From: Clostridium sp.
GTDB taxonomy: Bacteria > Bacillota > Dethiobacteria > Dethiobacterales > Dethiobacteraceae
Assembly: GCA_018335695.1 (NCBI GenBank)
Contig: JAGXRV010000094.1
Span: 1-64,000 of the forward strand
DNA length: 64,000 bases
Direction: 5' to 3'
Within the stretch, counting starts at the first letter, position 1. Each line of letters starts with the position of its first letter. Both the position numbers and the translations under genes were made by a program. The notes below the pieces were generated by a model. The model saw only the letters and a list, made by a program, of their open reading frames with translations, did no database searches and was not told the DNA's origin. Positions 52,435-61,337 of the stretch are shown here, one piece after another.

Positions 52435-53414
52435 TTAGCCTCTCCCCCTTTCGCTTCAAGAAAGCGTACCGCCCGCCGCCCCATGGAGATACCCGCCTGA
52501 ATCTGAAACATTGGCTTATTCTCCACCAAGAGCGACATGGGGGTATCCACCTGTTGATCTAAAAGAATAACATCACCTACTTCAAACTGAAGAAAGTCTT
52601 CCATCTTGACGGTCGTTTCACCAAGCACTGCCGCTAACGAAACTTCCACCGTCTCCAGCCCCGCTTGCACTAGGCGGCTGTCAATGCTGCCTACCCGCTG
52701 CGAAGCAGAGAACCAATGCTGCGCAGTAAGTTTGGCTATCACCGGCTCCAGCGTGATAAACGGGAAGCAAACATTGATTAACCCTACTGATTTGCGAATT
52801 TTAGTGCTCAACGTCATTAAAGCCACTATTTCGTTAGAGGCAATCATCTGATTGAATTGCGGATTTGTATCCATGGTTTCAATCCGCGGCAGCAAAGTTA
52901 CAATATCTTCCCAGGCATAGCGTAAATTTTCCAGGATTTTTGTCATAATGCGACGCATCACAGTCAATTCAATCTCTGTGAGTTCACGGATTTTCTTTGG
53001 CGTTTCTCCTTCTCCGCCAAAAAGCAGGTCGATAATAGGAAAAACAAATTGCGGGTTAGTCTCCAGCATGGCACTGCCCATATCTTCCGCTGCATTAAAA
53101 ATGCTCATTAGCGTTGGCGTAGGCAATGAAAAAATAAACTCCTCAAATGTCACCTGCGAAACAGATTCCAATTTGACCTGCACAGGTGTGCGCAGGTAAG
53201 CAGTCAGGAAATTGGCAAGCACACGCGCAAAGTTTTCATGGACGATTTGCAGTGTACGCATCTGTTCTTTTGAAAATTTATTCGGTCTGCGAAAATCGTA
53301 TAACTTGACAGCACCGGCTGCAAAATTCCCGCCTTCCGCTTCCTCGGCAATCTGTCCTTTTGAGAGCGCCTGAATCAAAGAGTCGATTTCCGACTGAGAC
53401 AATACCTCTTTCAT
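52431..53414 (-). CDS. fliM: Flagellar motor switch protein FliM
   Basis: A 327-residue protein. It has the N-terminal CheY-binding segment 'VLSQSEIDSLIQALSKG', the middle CheC-like domain with 'LETNPQFVFPIIDLLFGG' and 'NPQFNQMIASNEIV', and a C-terminal SpoA domain. It binds CheY-P at the C-ring. ATG 53414 has AAAGGTGGTGAGG upstream. A weak SigD-like TAAA-N16-GCCGGCGA lies about 45 nt upstream. Confidence 0.95.
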   Translation of the reverse strand: MKEVLSQSEIDSLIQALSKGQIAEEAEGGNFAAGAVKLYDFRRPNKFSKEQMRTLQIVHENFARVLANFLTAYLRTPVQVKLESVSQVTFEEFIFSLPTPTLMSIFNAAEDMGSAMLETNPQFVFPIIDLLFGGEGETPKKIRELTEIELTVMRRIMTKILENLRYAWEDIVTLLPRIETMDTNPQFNQMIASNEIVALMTLSTKIRKSVGLINVCFPFITLEPVIAKLTAQHWFSASQRVGSIDSRLVQAGLETVEVSLAAVLGETTVKMEDFLQFEVGDVILLDQQVDTPMSLLVENKPMFQIQAGISMGRRAVRFLEAKGGEAK

Positions 53415-53641
53415 TACCTCACCACCTTTGGTACTGTATATTTCGCCGGCATAGGCCGATTTCCTGTTTAGTCGCCAGATTTTTCAGCTTTTTGGACAAA
53501 CCGGAAAATAAAGCAGGATTATGAAATTTTCAGACGAATTATAACCTATTACGGCGCTTTTAGGCGATTTCTTGCAGCACAGGAATATATCTCGTCTGCC
53601 CATAAACGAAATACCGCAAAGAAAGAAAGAGAGGTCTGTCT

Positions 53642-55123
53642 ATGGCTCAGGATAACGAGTGGACGCTTACCGTCAGCCAAAATGCTATGTTAGCAGCGCT
53701 TTCTGTAAATCAAGAAGCCGACGTTGAAGCCGGGCAGATTCTTGCTGCCCTGAGTAAAGCCGGTATTTGTTATGGTATCAGGGAGACGGCGATTGAGCAA
53801 GCTCTGGCACAACGCAATAAACCGCTTACTGTGGCAAAAGGAACTCCCTTAATCCCGGGCACAGCCGACAGCCTGACATTTCATCTGCCGGAGAGCCTCC
53901 TCTCAGAAGAAATCGCTTTTACCATCCGCAAAGATATGCACCGCTCTGCTGAAATTCCTTTTGTAAAGGCGGGAGAAAAACTTGTCACGAGAATACCAGG
54001 CAATCCCGGTGTTGCCGGAAAAGACATTTTCGGCAAACCACTGAAACCGCCTGTCTTCCCCCAGATTCAGCTGCGCGCAATGAGCGGCACAGCCTTAAGC
54101 GAGGACGGCCAAACGATACTGGCCACAATCAGCGGGCGACCTCATCTGCGCCGAGAAGGGAATATCTTTCGCTTGCAAGTAATGCCGACATTTATCCACA
54201 AAGGCGATCTTACCATAGAGGCAGGACATCTCTCTTTCCAGGGAGACATCACCATTACAGGCTGTGTCTTAGAGAACGTCTCTGTTTTGGCGAGCGGCAG
54301 CGTAGACGTTCTTGGCAATGTGATCGAAGCGCGCATCAAAGCCGGTCAAACAATACAAATTAGAGGCAACGCTATCGCCTGCCACCTTTCTGCCGGCGCT
54401 GCCCTGCCTGTCTCGGCTGAGATTAGTCCCATAATAGCTGAAATAATCCTGGAACTAGCCTCCTTTTTTGACGTTCTAGAACAATTAGATAAGCGCGGAC
54501 AACTGTCCGTCTTGCCGTTTCCGACTATTGCCGCGCAGCTGCTGTCAATAAAGTTTCCGCGCTATGCTGAACTGCTCCGGCAACTAAACGAACTATTACG
54601 AGAACAAACAAACACAGCGGAAAAAAATGCGACTGTAGCAGAAGCGCTCATGCTGGCGGAAAGCCTTCAGCCTCAGTCTTGGGCAGACCGCGAGCAACTG
54701 CAAGACGCTGTTTCCCGTGCCTTAGAATTGCGCAATAAGCTTGACAAGGCTGCTCTGCAGCTTGGCGATATTTATTTGTCATATGCGCTAAACAGCACCA
54801 TTTCTGCCACCGGCAAGATTATGATTCGCGGACAAGGCTGCATCCATTCCACTTTAGAAGCAGGCCAAGAAGCGCATATCCAGGGAAAGCTGCGCGGCGG
54901 TACGGTACGCGCTAAAACGATATATGTCAAGGAAGCCGGCTCGGAGGCCGGTGCGGTCACGACTCTCCAGGCGAGCGGCAAAGGCTGGATTGATGTGGAC
55001 AAGGCTTACGAAAATACAGTCTTTATCGTTGGCAAAGGAGTCCTGAAAATCAGCGAGACTGTAGGCAAAAGCCGTTTTGTCATCGATAAAGAAGGGTATG
55101 CAGCCTTACTTAACCGTCACTGA
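53642..55123 (+). CDS. FapA-type (DUF342) protein
   Basis: A 493-residue protein of the DUF342/FapA family, with the beta-rich repetitive middle ('LSFQGDITITGCVLENVSVLASGSVDVLGNVIEARI') and long helical segment (about 280-370) typical of this group. FapA-type proteins occur near flagellar genes but their role is unclear. It is the only plus-strand gene in the flagellar region. GAGAGGT lies before the start, and its 3' end overlaps the convergent TPR gene by 14 nt. Confidence 0.9.
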   Translation: MAQDNEWTLTVSQNAMLAALSVNQEADVEAGQILAALSKAGICYGIRETAIEQALAQRNKPLTVAKGTPLIPGTADSLTFHLPESLLSEEIAFTIRKDMHRSAEIPFVKAGEKLVTRIPGNPGVAGKDIFGKPLKPPVFPQIQLRAMSGTALSEDGQTILATISGRPHLRREGNIFRLQVMPTFIHKGDLTIEAGHLSFQGDITITGCVLENVSVLASGSVDVLGNVIEARIKAGQTIQIRGNAIACHLSAGAALPVSAEISPIIAEIILELASFFDVLEQLDKRGQLSVLPFPTIAAQLLSIKFPRYAELLRQLNELLREQTNTAEKNATVAEALMLAESLQPQSWADREQLQDAVSRALELRNKLDKAALQLGDIYLSYALNSTISATGKIMIRGQGCIHSTLEAGQEAHIQGKLRGGTVRAKTIYVKEAGSEAGAVTTLQASGKGWIDVDKAYENTVFIVGKGVLKISETVGKSRFVIDKEGYAALLNRH

Positions 55124-55628
55124 TTCGTCTTTCCGCAATGCGCATGCTTGCTTTGTAATCGGCATTATGGGGGTCCAAGCGAAAAGCTTTGTTATACCAG
55201 TGCCAGGAGAGCCCCCACTCTCCAAGCCCAAAATAGGCGAACCCCAGCGCGGCGGAGCACTTTGCGTCTGTGGGGTCTAAGCGCAAAGCCTGTTCAAGAT
55301 ATGGCAACGCCCGTTTGGCCTGTCCTTCCCGGCAACAAACAATTCCTAAATTTAAAAAGAGCGGCGCATGATGGTGACAATTTCGGACAGCCTGTTCATA
55401 AGCCCAAAGTGCCGCTTGATTTTCTTTGCGTTTAGCCCAACAGTTCCCTAAATTATAAAAGGCGAGCCAATAATCAGGCTCACAAACTGCGGCTGAGAGC
55501 AGATAATAAATCGCTTCATGGTCTGCGCCGCGCAGTATGGCCAATACGCCTTGCCTGTTATATTCTGCCGCCGAATCTTTGAGACTTCCTCTTTGCTGTT
55601 TTTGATTTTGTTGAAGAGAAAAACGCAT
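55110..55628 (-). CDS. TPR repeat protein
   Basis: A roughly 172-residue soluble protein with about four TPR units ('AIYYLLSAAVCEPDYWLAFYNLGNCWAKRKENQAALWAYEQAV', 'LFLNLGIVCCREGQAKRALPYLEQALRLDPTDA', 'GLGEWGLSWHWYNKAFRLDP'). No other domain is seen. It follows flgG with a 19-bp stem (55624-55692) between them that covers the CCGGAGGGAT ribosome site and ATG 55628. The frame continues upstream, but that start is best supported. Its role is unknown; it could be a flagellar scaffold or chaperone. Confidence 0.75.
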   Translation of the reverse strand: MRFSLQQNQKQQRGSLKDSAAEYNRQGVLAILRGADHEAIYYLLSAAVCEPDYWLAFYNLGNCWAKRKENQAALWAYEQAVRNCHHHAPLFLNLGIVCCREGQAKRALPYLEQALRLDPTDAKCSAALGFAYFGLGEWGLSWHWYNKAFRLDPHNADYKASMRIAERRISDG

Positions 55629-55692
55629 AAATATCCCTCCGGCAAATTTTTCCTTACAGGAAAGTATAATCACCGGAGGGATTATTTATGCG
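55624..55692 (-). promoter_or_regulatory. 19-bp inverted repeat masking the TPR gene start
   Basis: Arms 55624-55642 and 55673-55692 pair over 10 and 9 bp with a one-base bulge. On the minus strand the 3' arm contains CCGGAGGGA and the ATG start. A smaller hairpin (TTTCC/GGAAA) lies in the loop. The structure could block ribosome entry or act as a REP-like element. Confidence 0.6.
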
Positions 55693-55703
55693 AAAAAATC
55701 TTT

Positions 55704-56480
55704 CTAGCGCCGGATTTGATTTGCGATACTCCACATTTCATCTGATGTCCGCAACGCTCTGGAATTTAACTCAAAAGCCCGCTGACTCGCCAAAAGATTC
55801 ACTAATTCTTCACTCAGATCTACATTAGAACTTTCTAAGTAGCCCTGCATAAGCTTTGTCGCATTCCCCGGCGCTCTGTTTTCCGCCTCGCCGGAGGCTT
55901 CCGTAGCAAGCAGCAGATTTCCCCCAAGATGTTCAAGTCCCTGAGGATTGTTAAAAAAGGCTAACGTCACCGTCCCCAACGCCACCTGATCTCCATCAGC
56001 TTCAACCGCGAATACCTGCCCCTGTGGCGAGATATTTATTTCCTGTTGCCCCACAGGCAAACCGGGAAAGATCACCCGTTTGCCCTCTGCAGTCACCAAG
56101 TTTCCCGCCGCGTCCAAAGAAAAAGAGCCGTCACGGGTATAAGCTATTCTGCCGTCCGGCAGTTGCACCCGGAAAAATCCTTCGCCCACCACGGCCACGT
56201 CCAACGCCCTGCCGGTCTGCAGATAGGTACCTGCCCGCAGATCGGCACGAACTGCGCCAACAGCGCTGCCTACACCCGCGGTACTCGGCCGCTCCCCCGC
56301 TGCGACAGGCGCCACCGCATTGCCCCGACGCTCCAAAGACTGGTAGAGAAGATCATGAAAAACTGTTGTTTTCTTCTTGAAGCCGGTGGTGTTCACATTG
56401 GCAATGTTATTGGCAGTCACATCAATTTTTTCCTGTTGCGCCCTCATACCTGAAGCCGCATTCCAAAGGCTGCGTAACAC
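55704..56480 (-). CDS. flgG: Flagellar distal-rod protein FlgG
   Basis: A 258-residue rod protein of the FlgF/FlgG family: N-terminal 'LWNAASGMRAQQEKIDVTANNIANVNTTGFKK', middle 'VVGEGFFRVQLPDGRIAYTRDGSFSLDAAGNLV' and C-terminal 'GYLESSNVDLSEELVNLLASQRAFELNSRAL'. The start is GTG 56480, with AAGGGGGAA upstream, 13 nt after the flgF stop. Assignment of FlgG versus FlgF between the two neighbours is by overall pattern; in B. subtilis the equivalents are flhO and flhP. Confidence 0.85.
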   Translation of the reverse strand: MLRSLWNAASGMRAQQEKIDVTANNIANVNTTGFKKKTTVFHDLLYQSLERRGNAVAPVAAGERPSTAGVGSAVGAVRADLRAGTYLQTGRALDVAVVGEGFFRVQLPDGRIAYTRDGSFSLDAAGNLVTAEGKRVIFPGLPVGQQEINISPQGQVFAVEADGDQVALGTVTLAFFNNPQGLEHLGGNLLLATEASGEAENRAPGNATKLMQGYLESSNVDLSEELVNLLASQRAFELNSRALRTSDEMWSIANQIRR

Positions 56481-56493
56481 CAGCTATTCCCCC

Positions 56494-57252
56494 TTAACGA
56501 AGTGAACCGATTTCATTAACAGCTTTGCCAAGTAACTCATCATGGGCTTGCAGTGCGCGTTGGTTTGTTTCATAAGCGCGCTGCGTGGCGATCATTTTTA
56601 CCATTTCCTGAATAACCTGGATATTGGCAGACTCAAGAAATCCCTGTTGTACTTGAGCTGCAGACGGCAGTATAGCCTGTCCGCCGGCGTCAAACAATGT
56701 TTCTCCCTGTTTGCTTAGCAATTCCTGTTCGGCAAACCCCACCAGCCGCAACTGACCAACCGGTGCTCCGTCCACAAAAAGTCTGCCGTCATTATCCGCC
56801 GTCAGTTCCCCCGCCGGAATTTGCAGATATCCTTCCGTTCCCATCACCCGGTGTCCTGTGTCAGTCTGTAAAAACCCGTCGGCATCCACCGTGAAGGCGC
56901 CGTTACGTGTAAAGCGCAAACCTTGAGCCGTCTCTACCGTGAAAAAGCCGGAGCCCGCCAAGCCAAAATCGAGTTTTCTGCCTGTTTCCCGCAGTGCCCC
57001 TTGTTCATGGACGGTGTGAGTACCGGCAACCAGCGAACCTGTACCCAAAGTTCCGATAATCGGCTGCACCGGCAAGGGATTGCTATCTCCCACTCGCAGC
57101 ACCGGCAATTCTGCTTGGGCACGCTGCAGAGCCAGATCACGCTTAAATCCCGTCGTCTCACTGTTTGCCAAATTATTGGTGATTGTTTCCTGACGGGCAG
57201 ATTCAACCATCATTCCGCTTGCCGCTGTGTAAAGACCCCTAATCAAAATCAT
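56494..57252 (-). CDS. flgF: Flagellar rod protein, FlgF-like
   Basis: A roughly 252-residue FlgF/FlgG-family protein: 'RGLYTAASGMMVESARQETITNNLANSETTGFKRD', 'LAGSGFFTVETAQGLRFTRNGAFTVDADGFLQTD' and 'GFLESANIQVIQEMVKMIATQRAYETNQRAL'. It is a paralogue of the FlgG protein encoded next. ATG 57252 follows AAAGGCGGG; the longer frame to 57402 overlaps the small upstream gene. Confidence 0.82.
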   Translation of the reverse strand: MILIRGLYTAASGMMVESARQETITNNLANSETTGFKRDLALQRAQAELPVLRVGDSNPLPVQPIIGTLGTGSLVAGTHTVHEQGALRETGRKLDFGLAGSGFFTVETAQGLRFTRNGAFTVDADGFLQTDTGHRVMGTEGYLQIPAGELTADNDGRLFVDGAPVGQLRLVGFAEQELLSKQGETLFDAGGQAILPSAAQVQQGFLESANIQVIQEMVKMIATQRAYETNQRALQAHDELLGKAVNEIGSLR

Positions 57253-57277
57253 CCCGCCTTTCTTTGCGCAAAATTTG

Positions 57278-57457
57278 CTACTCTGTGACCGGCTCCTCCT
57301 CTGCGAAAGGAACAACTTCATGCGGATAGACCATGCCCTGTTCCCGTGCCATCCTTTCCAGTTCGGCAAGAGGAATAGGTCTTGCGCCCTGCAGCAAAAC
57401 AAGCAAAGCAGCCAGCAAGAGACCTAAGCCAAAACCCAACAAGAAATGCCAATTCAA
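57278..57457 (-). CDS. Small membrane protein of 59 residues in the sigD operon
   Basis: A short frame between the DUF6115-type gene and flgF with good support: TAGGAG about 6 nt before a TTG start, and tight spacing to both neighbours (5 and 25 nt). The protein has one N-terminal transmembrane helix ('FLLGFGLGLLLAALLVLL') and an acidic tail ('LERMAREQGMVYPHE'), resembling small proteins of similar position in other Clostridia flagellar operons. Its function is unknown. Confidence 0.65.
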   Translation of the reverse strand: MNWHFLLGFGLGLLLAALLVLLQGARPIPLAELERMAREQGMVYPHEVVPFAEEEPVTE

Positions 57458-57462
57458 TTCTC

Positions 57463-57918
57463 CTATTTTCGCAAGCCGAGTATTAATTCCACTTCACCCC
57501 GTCCTATTTCAAGCTCCACAGCCATATCCGCCACATCTTTGCCTTGATCTGCCAAGCGATAGATTTGCTCACGGCGATAGCGGTCTCCTTCCGGGGCAAC
57601 CCGTGCCACCGGATTATTCAAGACGGCTTCCGCCCGGCTGATAAGCCGCTCGAGTTGCTGCAACCTATGCTCTACTGCCGCACGCTGCTTTTCCAACCGT
57701 GACACCAAATGCTGAAAGACCTGATTTTTTTCATCCAACTCAGCCAAAGCGGCTTCCACCGACTCCTGCAACTCAAAGAGAATCACCAATTCACGATTCA
57801 ATGGTTTACCTACCTCTGCACGCAAAGCATCGTCAAACGGTTCCCTATTTTTTTGAACCAATTTGGCGGAAGCAAGCAACACCAGCGCTAAGCCGATTAA
57901 CAAAAGCAAGTATACCAT
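57463..57918 (-). CDS. DUF6115/SwrB-like protein
   Basis: A 151-residue protein with one N-terminal transmembrane helix (1-20), a long coiled coil (about 45-105, 'AELDEKNQVFQHLVSRLEKQRAAVEHRLQQLERLISRAE') and a C-terminal small helical domain ('EQIYRLADQGKDVADMAVELEIGRGEVELILGLRK') that matches the DUF6115 pattern. In B. subtilis the comparable gene after sigD is swrB, which promotes flagellar export assembly. Here it follows sigD too. The position supports the comparison, but sequence similarity to SwrB itself is weak. Confidence 0.75.
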   Translation of the reverse strand: MVYLLLLIGLALVLLASAKLVQKNREPFDDALRAEVGKPLNRELVILFELQESVEAALAELDEKNQVFQHLVSRLEKQRAAVEHRLQQLERLISRAEAVLNNPVARVAPEGDRYRREQIYRLADQGKDVADMAVELEIGRGEVELILGLRK

Positions 57919-57966
57919 AACTTCACTCCCGTGTTTTGGCTATTGTGATCACTATGCCACAACTGT

Positions 57967-58686
57967 TCACTCTTCTGTCAGGGCGGTGCGCAGGCGCGCT
58001 ACAATACGCGCATGCAACTGACAAACCCGCGATTCCGATACGCCAAGCACTAAGCCTACTTCCTTCAGCGTCAGTTCCTCCTGATAATAAAGAGCAAGTA
58101 ATTGTTGCTGACGTTCCGGCAATTCTTTAATGGCCGCCGCCAAGCGTTCTTTTTCCTCGACAGCTATCAGCCGCTCCAGTGTCGTTGTTTCCGGGCCTTC
58201 GGCCTCCGGTGCGGCAAACAAAGTGTCCTCCATAGACAACACTGCGCCGCAGTTAATCATCGTTAATGTCTTGCGCAGCTGCTCCACCGCCAGTTGTAAA
58301 TAGTCAGCCACTTCTTCCAGCTCCGGCTCTCTGCCCAGTTTAGCCGCCAAAAGCTGGGAAGCGCGATCCACTTCCCGCATCTGACGCAAAAGAGAGCGTG
58401 GCAGCCAACACAAACGACGCAGCTCATCCAGCATAGCGCCACGGATCCTCAGTGTGGCAAAAGACTCAAAGCGAACTCCTCTGTTGGGGTCGAATCGTTG
58501 CATAGCCTCCAGCAAGCCGAGCACACCGGCTTGCACCAAGTCGTCACGATTAACATGAGCCGGCAAGCCCAACGCCAGACGCCCCGCGTGCAAACGCACA
58601 AGCGGCAGGTATTGACTTACCAGTTCACTTTGCACCCCTGCTGCTTTTGTTTCCTGGTATTTCAACCAGAGGTTAGTTCCGCTCAT
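57967..58686 (-). CDS. fliA: Flagellar sigma factor SigD/FliA
   Basis: A 239-residue sigma-28-type factor: 'YLPLVRLHAGRLALGLPAHVNRDDLVQAGVLGLLEAMQRFDPNRGVRFESFATLRIRGAMLDELRRL' (region 2), region 3 'EPELEEVADYLQL', region 4 'ALYYQEELTLKEVGLVLGVSESRVCQLHARIVARLRTAL'. It directs late flagellar genes. ATG 58686 has GGGGGCG upstream. It is in the flhF-flhG-pilZ operon. Confidence 0.94.
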   Translation of the reverse strand: MSGTNLWLKYQETKAAGVQSELVSQYLPLVRLHAGRLALGLPAHVNRDDLVQAGVLGLLEAMQRFDPNRGVRFESFATLRIRGAMLDELRRLCWLPRSLLRQMREVDRASQLLAAKLGREPELEEVADYLQLAVEQLRKTLTMINCGAVLSMEDTLFAAPEAEGPETTTLERLIAVEEKERLAAAIKELPERQQQLLALYYQEELTLKEVGLVLGVSESRVCQLHARIVARLRTALTEE

Positions 58687-58700
58687 CGATTTCGCCCCCG

Positions 58701-59360
58701 TCAAATTTGGGTTCTTTGGCGCATCATGCTAAAGACATAGGAGATAATTCGTTCCTGCGCTGCTTCACTAATTCCCTGGAAACAAACACCAAAGCGAAAA
58801 GAGCGCTGCCACTCGTCTTCTGTAACCCAGCTAACTTTACCGCTTAAAATCAATTCCTGGGGATTGCCGTCATTTAGCTTGAGGCGCAGCAAAACCTGTG
58901 ACCCCATTTGCACGGCGGTGCTTGTATAAATCTGCAGTCCGCCGCCGGAAATATCAATTATTTTTCCTGTTTTTTCCTCACAGCCTTCCGGCATCAGAGT
59001 AACGTCCGACTGAGAATAAAAATAAAAGCGCACCGGAAGGGTGATGGGAAAGCGAACAAAGCTGCGGCGCTGCTTGCGGGTAAAAAATGCAGGGCGGGAA
59101 AGCAGCACCAGCGGCACATGATTTGACTTTCTCCGGCCAAGCACTTTAGCCTGAAAACCGTAGAAAGCATCGCTGACAGCAAATTCCACGCTGACTATTT
59201 CGCCTGTATGAAGAAGAAGGTATTTACCTTGCCTGTAAGGAACCGTCACAGAAATTGTTTCTCCATCAAGTTCTTGAATTAAACTCTTAAAACGCTCGCC
59301 GTCCGGCAGTTGCATGATTTCAATTTTTTGTTGTACATGTAACCACTTCTTCTTTGTCAT
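58701..59360 (-). CDS. PilZ domain protein (YcgR-like)
   Basis: A 219-residue protein with an N-terminal YcgR-like domain (about 1-100) and a PilZ domain ('RRSFVRFPITLPVRFYF' as the RxxxR switch and 'IDISGGGLQIYTS' as D/NxSxxG). Such proteins bind c-di-GMP and slow or alter the flagellar motor. It lies between flhG and sigD, linking the second messenger (see the GGDEF gene at 13264) to motility. A start ATG is at 59360. Confidence 0.9.
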   Translation of the reverse strand: MTKKKWLHVQQKIEIMQLPDGERFKSLIQELDGETISVTVPYRQGKYLLLHTGEIVSVEFAVSDAFYGFQAKVLGRRKSNHVPLVLLSRPAFFTRKQRRSFVRFPITLPVRFYFYSQSDVTLMPEGCEEKTGKIIDISGGGLQIYTSTAVQMGSQVLLRLKLNDGNPQELILSGKVSWVTEDEWQRSFRFGVCFQGISEAAQERIISYVFSMMRQRTQI

Positions 59361-59380
59361 CACCCAACCATCCTTCCGGC

Positions 59381-60259
59381 TCAGTTTTCCAGCAGTTTTG
59401 TCAGCCGGCTCAAAAAACCGCTGATTCCTCGCGATTTTTCCGGAACAATTTCTAATAGTTTACCGGCAATATTTTGCACATCCTGGGTTGCCCTGGTACG
59501 GGGAAAAAGGGTCAGGAATGGCTGTTGCTGTTTGACAGCATGAACCACCTGTTGGTCACTGCAGATTTCCCCCAAGAAACGCACATCAAGCTGTAAAAAT
59601 TTGCGGCTCACTTCCGCAAAGCGTTCCGCGATATTAACAGCCTCGCGGTGACCGCTCACCTGGTTAACTACCAGCTTTACCTGTTGGTGAAGCTTATGCT
59701 TTGCCACCACTTTAATCAATCCGTAGGCATCGGTAATGGCAGTAGGTTCAGGAGTTGTGATTACAATCAGTTCATCTGCGGCGGAAACAAAAGACAAAAC
59801 GGCACGAGAGAGACCGGCGCCGGTATCAATCAAAAGAATATCCGCCATATTCTCCAGTCCGATTAAATTGTCCATCAGTCGCTCTCGTTGCACTGACGAC
59901 AAATTTGCCATTTCCGTCAAACCGGAGCCGCCAGGCACAATTTTAAGCCCGTCCGGCCCGCTGATGATAATTTCTTCCAAGGATTTAGTCCCTTGCACCA
60001 CATCATACAAGTTATGCAACGGCAAAAGCCCCAAAATAATATCCACATTTGCCAGACCCAAGTCGGCATCCATAATCGCCACCCGCTTGCCCAAACGGGA
60101 AAGGGCAATAGCTAAGTTAACCACCAGATTTGTTTTGCCGACTCCCCCTTTACCGCTGGTGACAGTAATCACCCTGGGGATTCTTTTTTGTTTAATAATC
60201 ACCCGCCTTGAGTCTGCCGCCAAGGCAAGTTGACGAAAACGCTCCGCTTGGTCAGACAT
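59381..60259 (-). CDS. flhG: Flagellar number regulator FlhG (MinD-like ATPase)
   Basis: A 292-residue ParA/MinD-type ATPase with Walker A 'VTSGKGGVGKTNLVVNLA', 'VAIMDADLGLANVDIILG' and 'ILLIDTGAGLSRAVLSF'. FlhG controls flagellar number with FlhF. ATG 60259 overlaps the flhF end. Confidence 0.93.
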   Translation of the reverse strand: MSDQAERFRQLALAADSRRVIIKQKRIPRVITVTSGKGGVGKTNLVVNLAIALSRLGKRVAIMDADLGLANVDIILGLLPLHNLYDVVQGTKSLEEIIISGPDGLKIVPGGSGLTEMANLSSVQRERLMDNLIGLENMADILLIDTGAGLSRAVLSFVSAADELIVITTPEPTAITDAYGLIKVVAKHKLHQQVKLVVNQVSGHREAVNIAERFAEVSRKFLQLDVRFLGEICSDQQVVHAVKQQQPFLTLFPRTRATQDVQNIAGKLLEIVPEKSRGISGFLSRLTKLLEN

Positions 60260-61337
60260 GCTGCTCAACCCCTAGGATCAGTTTTGCCAGCCTTTCCGCG
60301 TTGGCTCCTTCCAGATCATCAGGCACATTCTGGCCGGTAGTAATATATGTCAACGGCAAGCTGGTTGAGGAAGAGGTATTTAACAGCACGCCAAAAGTAT
60401 CTGTCTCATCCAGCTTAGTGAAGATCAGCCGGTTAAAATTGACTTTGGCGAAATTAGCCATAATCCGGTATAAATCTTTTGTTTTTGTAGTGGCACTCAA
60501 AACAAGAAATATTTCCGGACTTAGGAGACCAGCCATGAACGAGGAAAGTTCTGACACCTGCATAGAGTTTTTTGAGTTGCGCCCCGCCGTATCCACTAAA
60601 ATCAGTTCACGGTCTGCCAGACGCTCCAGTGCGCGCGGCATATCTTTCGGTGTCATCACTACTTCGATAGGCATGCCGGTAATGTCGGCATAGGTGCGCA
60701 GTTGTTCAACCGCCCCGATACGGTAGGTATCAATAGTAATCATTCCTACCTGCTTATTATGATACAGCGCAAAGCGCGCTGCCAGTTTCGCAAGCGTAGT
60801 AGTTTTTCCGACACCTGTCGGTCCGACGAAAGCTAAGATGCGGGCAGTATCCGGCAAGTCGGCAACGCGCAGCCTTTCGCGCACTTTTTTCAACAGAATC
60901 AACTCAATTACTTCGTCAGAAAGGGCATTTTCAACCGCAAAATCTTCGTGAATTTCTGTTAGAATTTGCTGTGCCAGCGCCGGTTCCACATCATTTTCAA
61001 TCAGACGCTGCATCCAACGGTAAAAAGGACCTTTCTCCTCAATATTTTGTTTCTGCTGCCGATTTACCAGCTGGTTTACCAGCTTTTTCAGTTCGCTAAG
61101 CTCTCCTTGCAATTTTTGTTCCTGAAAATCTCTTTCCCGGGCGGCACCGGCCTGCCAAGGTGACGGCGTGGAGTCCACAGCGGCAGTAATTTCAACCTTC
61201 ACAGGTGCGAAAAAACCGCGCAAACCTTTTTCACGCACTTTACGGCTATCGATAATAACGGCTTCAGGTCCCAATTCCTTTTTGATCTGCAGCATGCCTT
61301 CCTGCACATTTTCCACACAATATTTTTTGATCTTCAC
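60252..61337 (-). CDS. flhF: Flagellar GTPase FlhF (SRP-type)
   Basis: A 361-residue protein with an N-terminal basic region, an N-like domain (about 115-165) and a G domain ('[24 protein letters not shown]', 'VGMITIDTYRIGAVEQLRTYAD', 'LILVDTAGRNSKN', 'IFTKLDETDTFGVLLN'). FlhF helps site and number flagella. The start is GTG 61337, overlapping the flhA stop. Confidence 0.94.
   Translation of the reverse strand: MKIKKYCVENVQEGMLQIKKELGPEAVIIDSRKVREKGLRGFFAPVKVEITAAVDSTPSPWQAGAARERDFQEQKLQGELSELKKLVNQLVNRQQKQNIEEKGPFYRWMQRLIENDVEPALAQQILTEIHEDFAVENALSDEVIELILLKKVRERLRVADLPDTARILAFVGPTGVGKTTTLAKLAARFALYHNKQVGMITIDTYRIGAVEQLRTYADITGMPIEVVMTPKDMPRALERLADRELILVDTAGRNSKNSMQVSELSSFMAGLLSPEIFLVLSATTKTKDLYRIMANFAKVNFNRLIFTKLDETDTFGVLLNTSSSTSLPLTYITTGQNVPDDLEGANAERLAKLILGVEQHV

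Noticed and set aside
55681-55850. Plus-strand frame beginning ATGCGAAAAAATC with GGAGGG upstream
   Set aside because: The apparent ribosome site is one arm of the palindrome, and the frame is antisense to the end of flgG.
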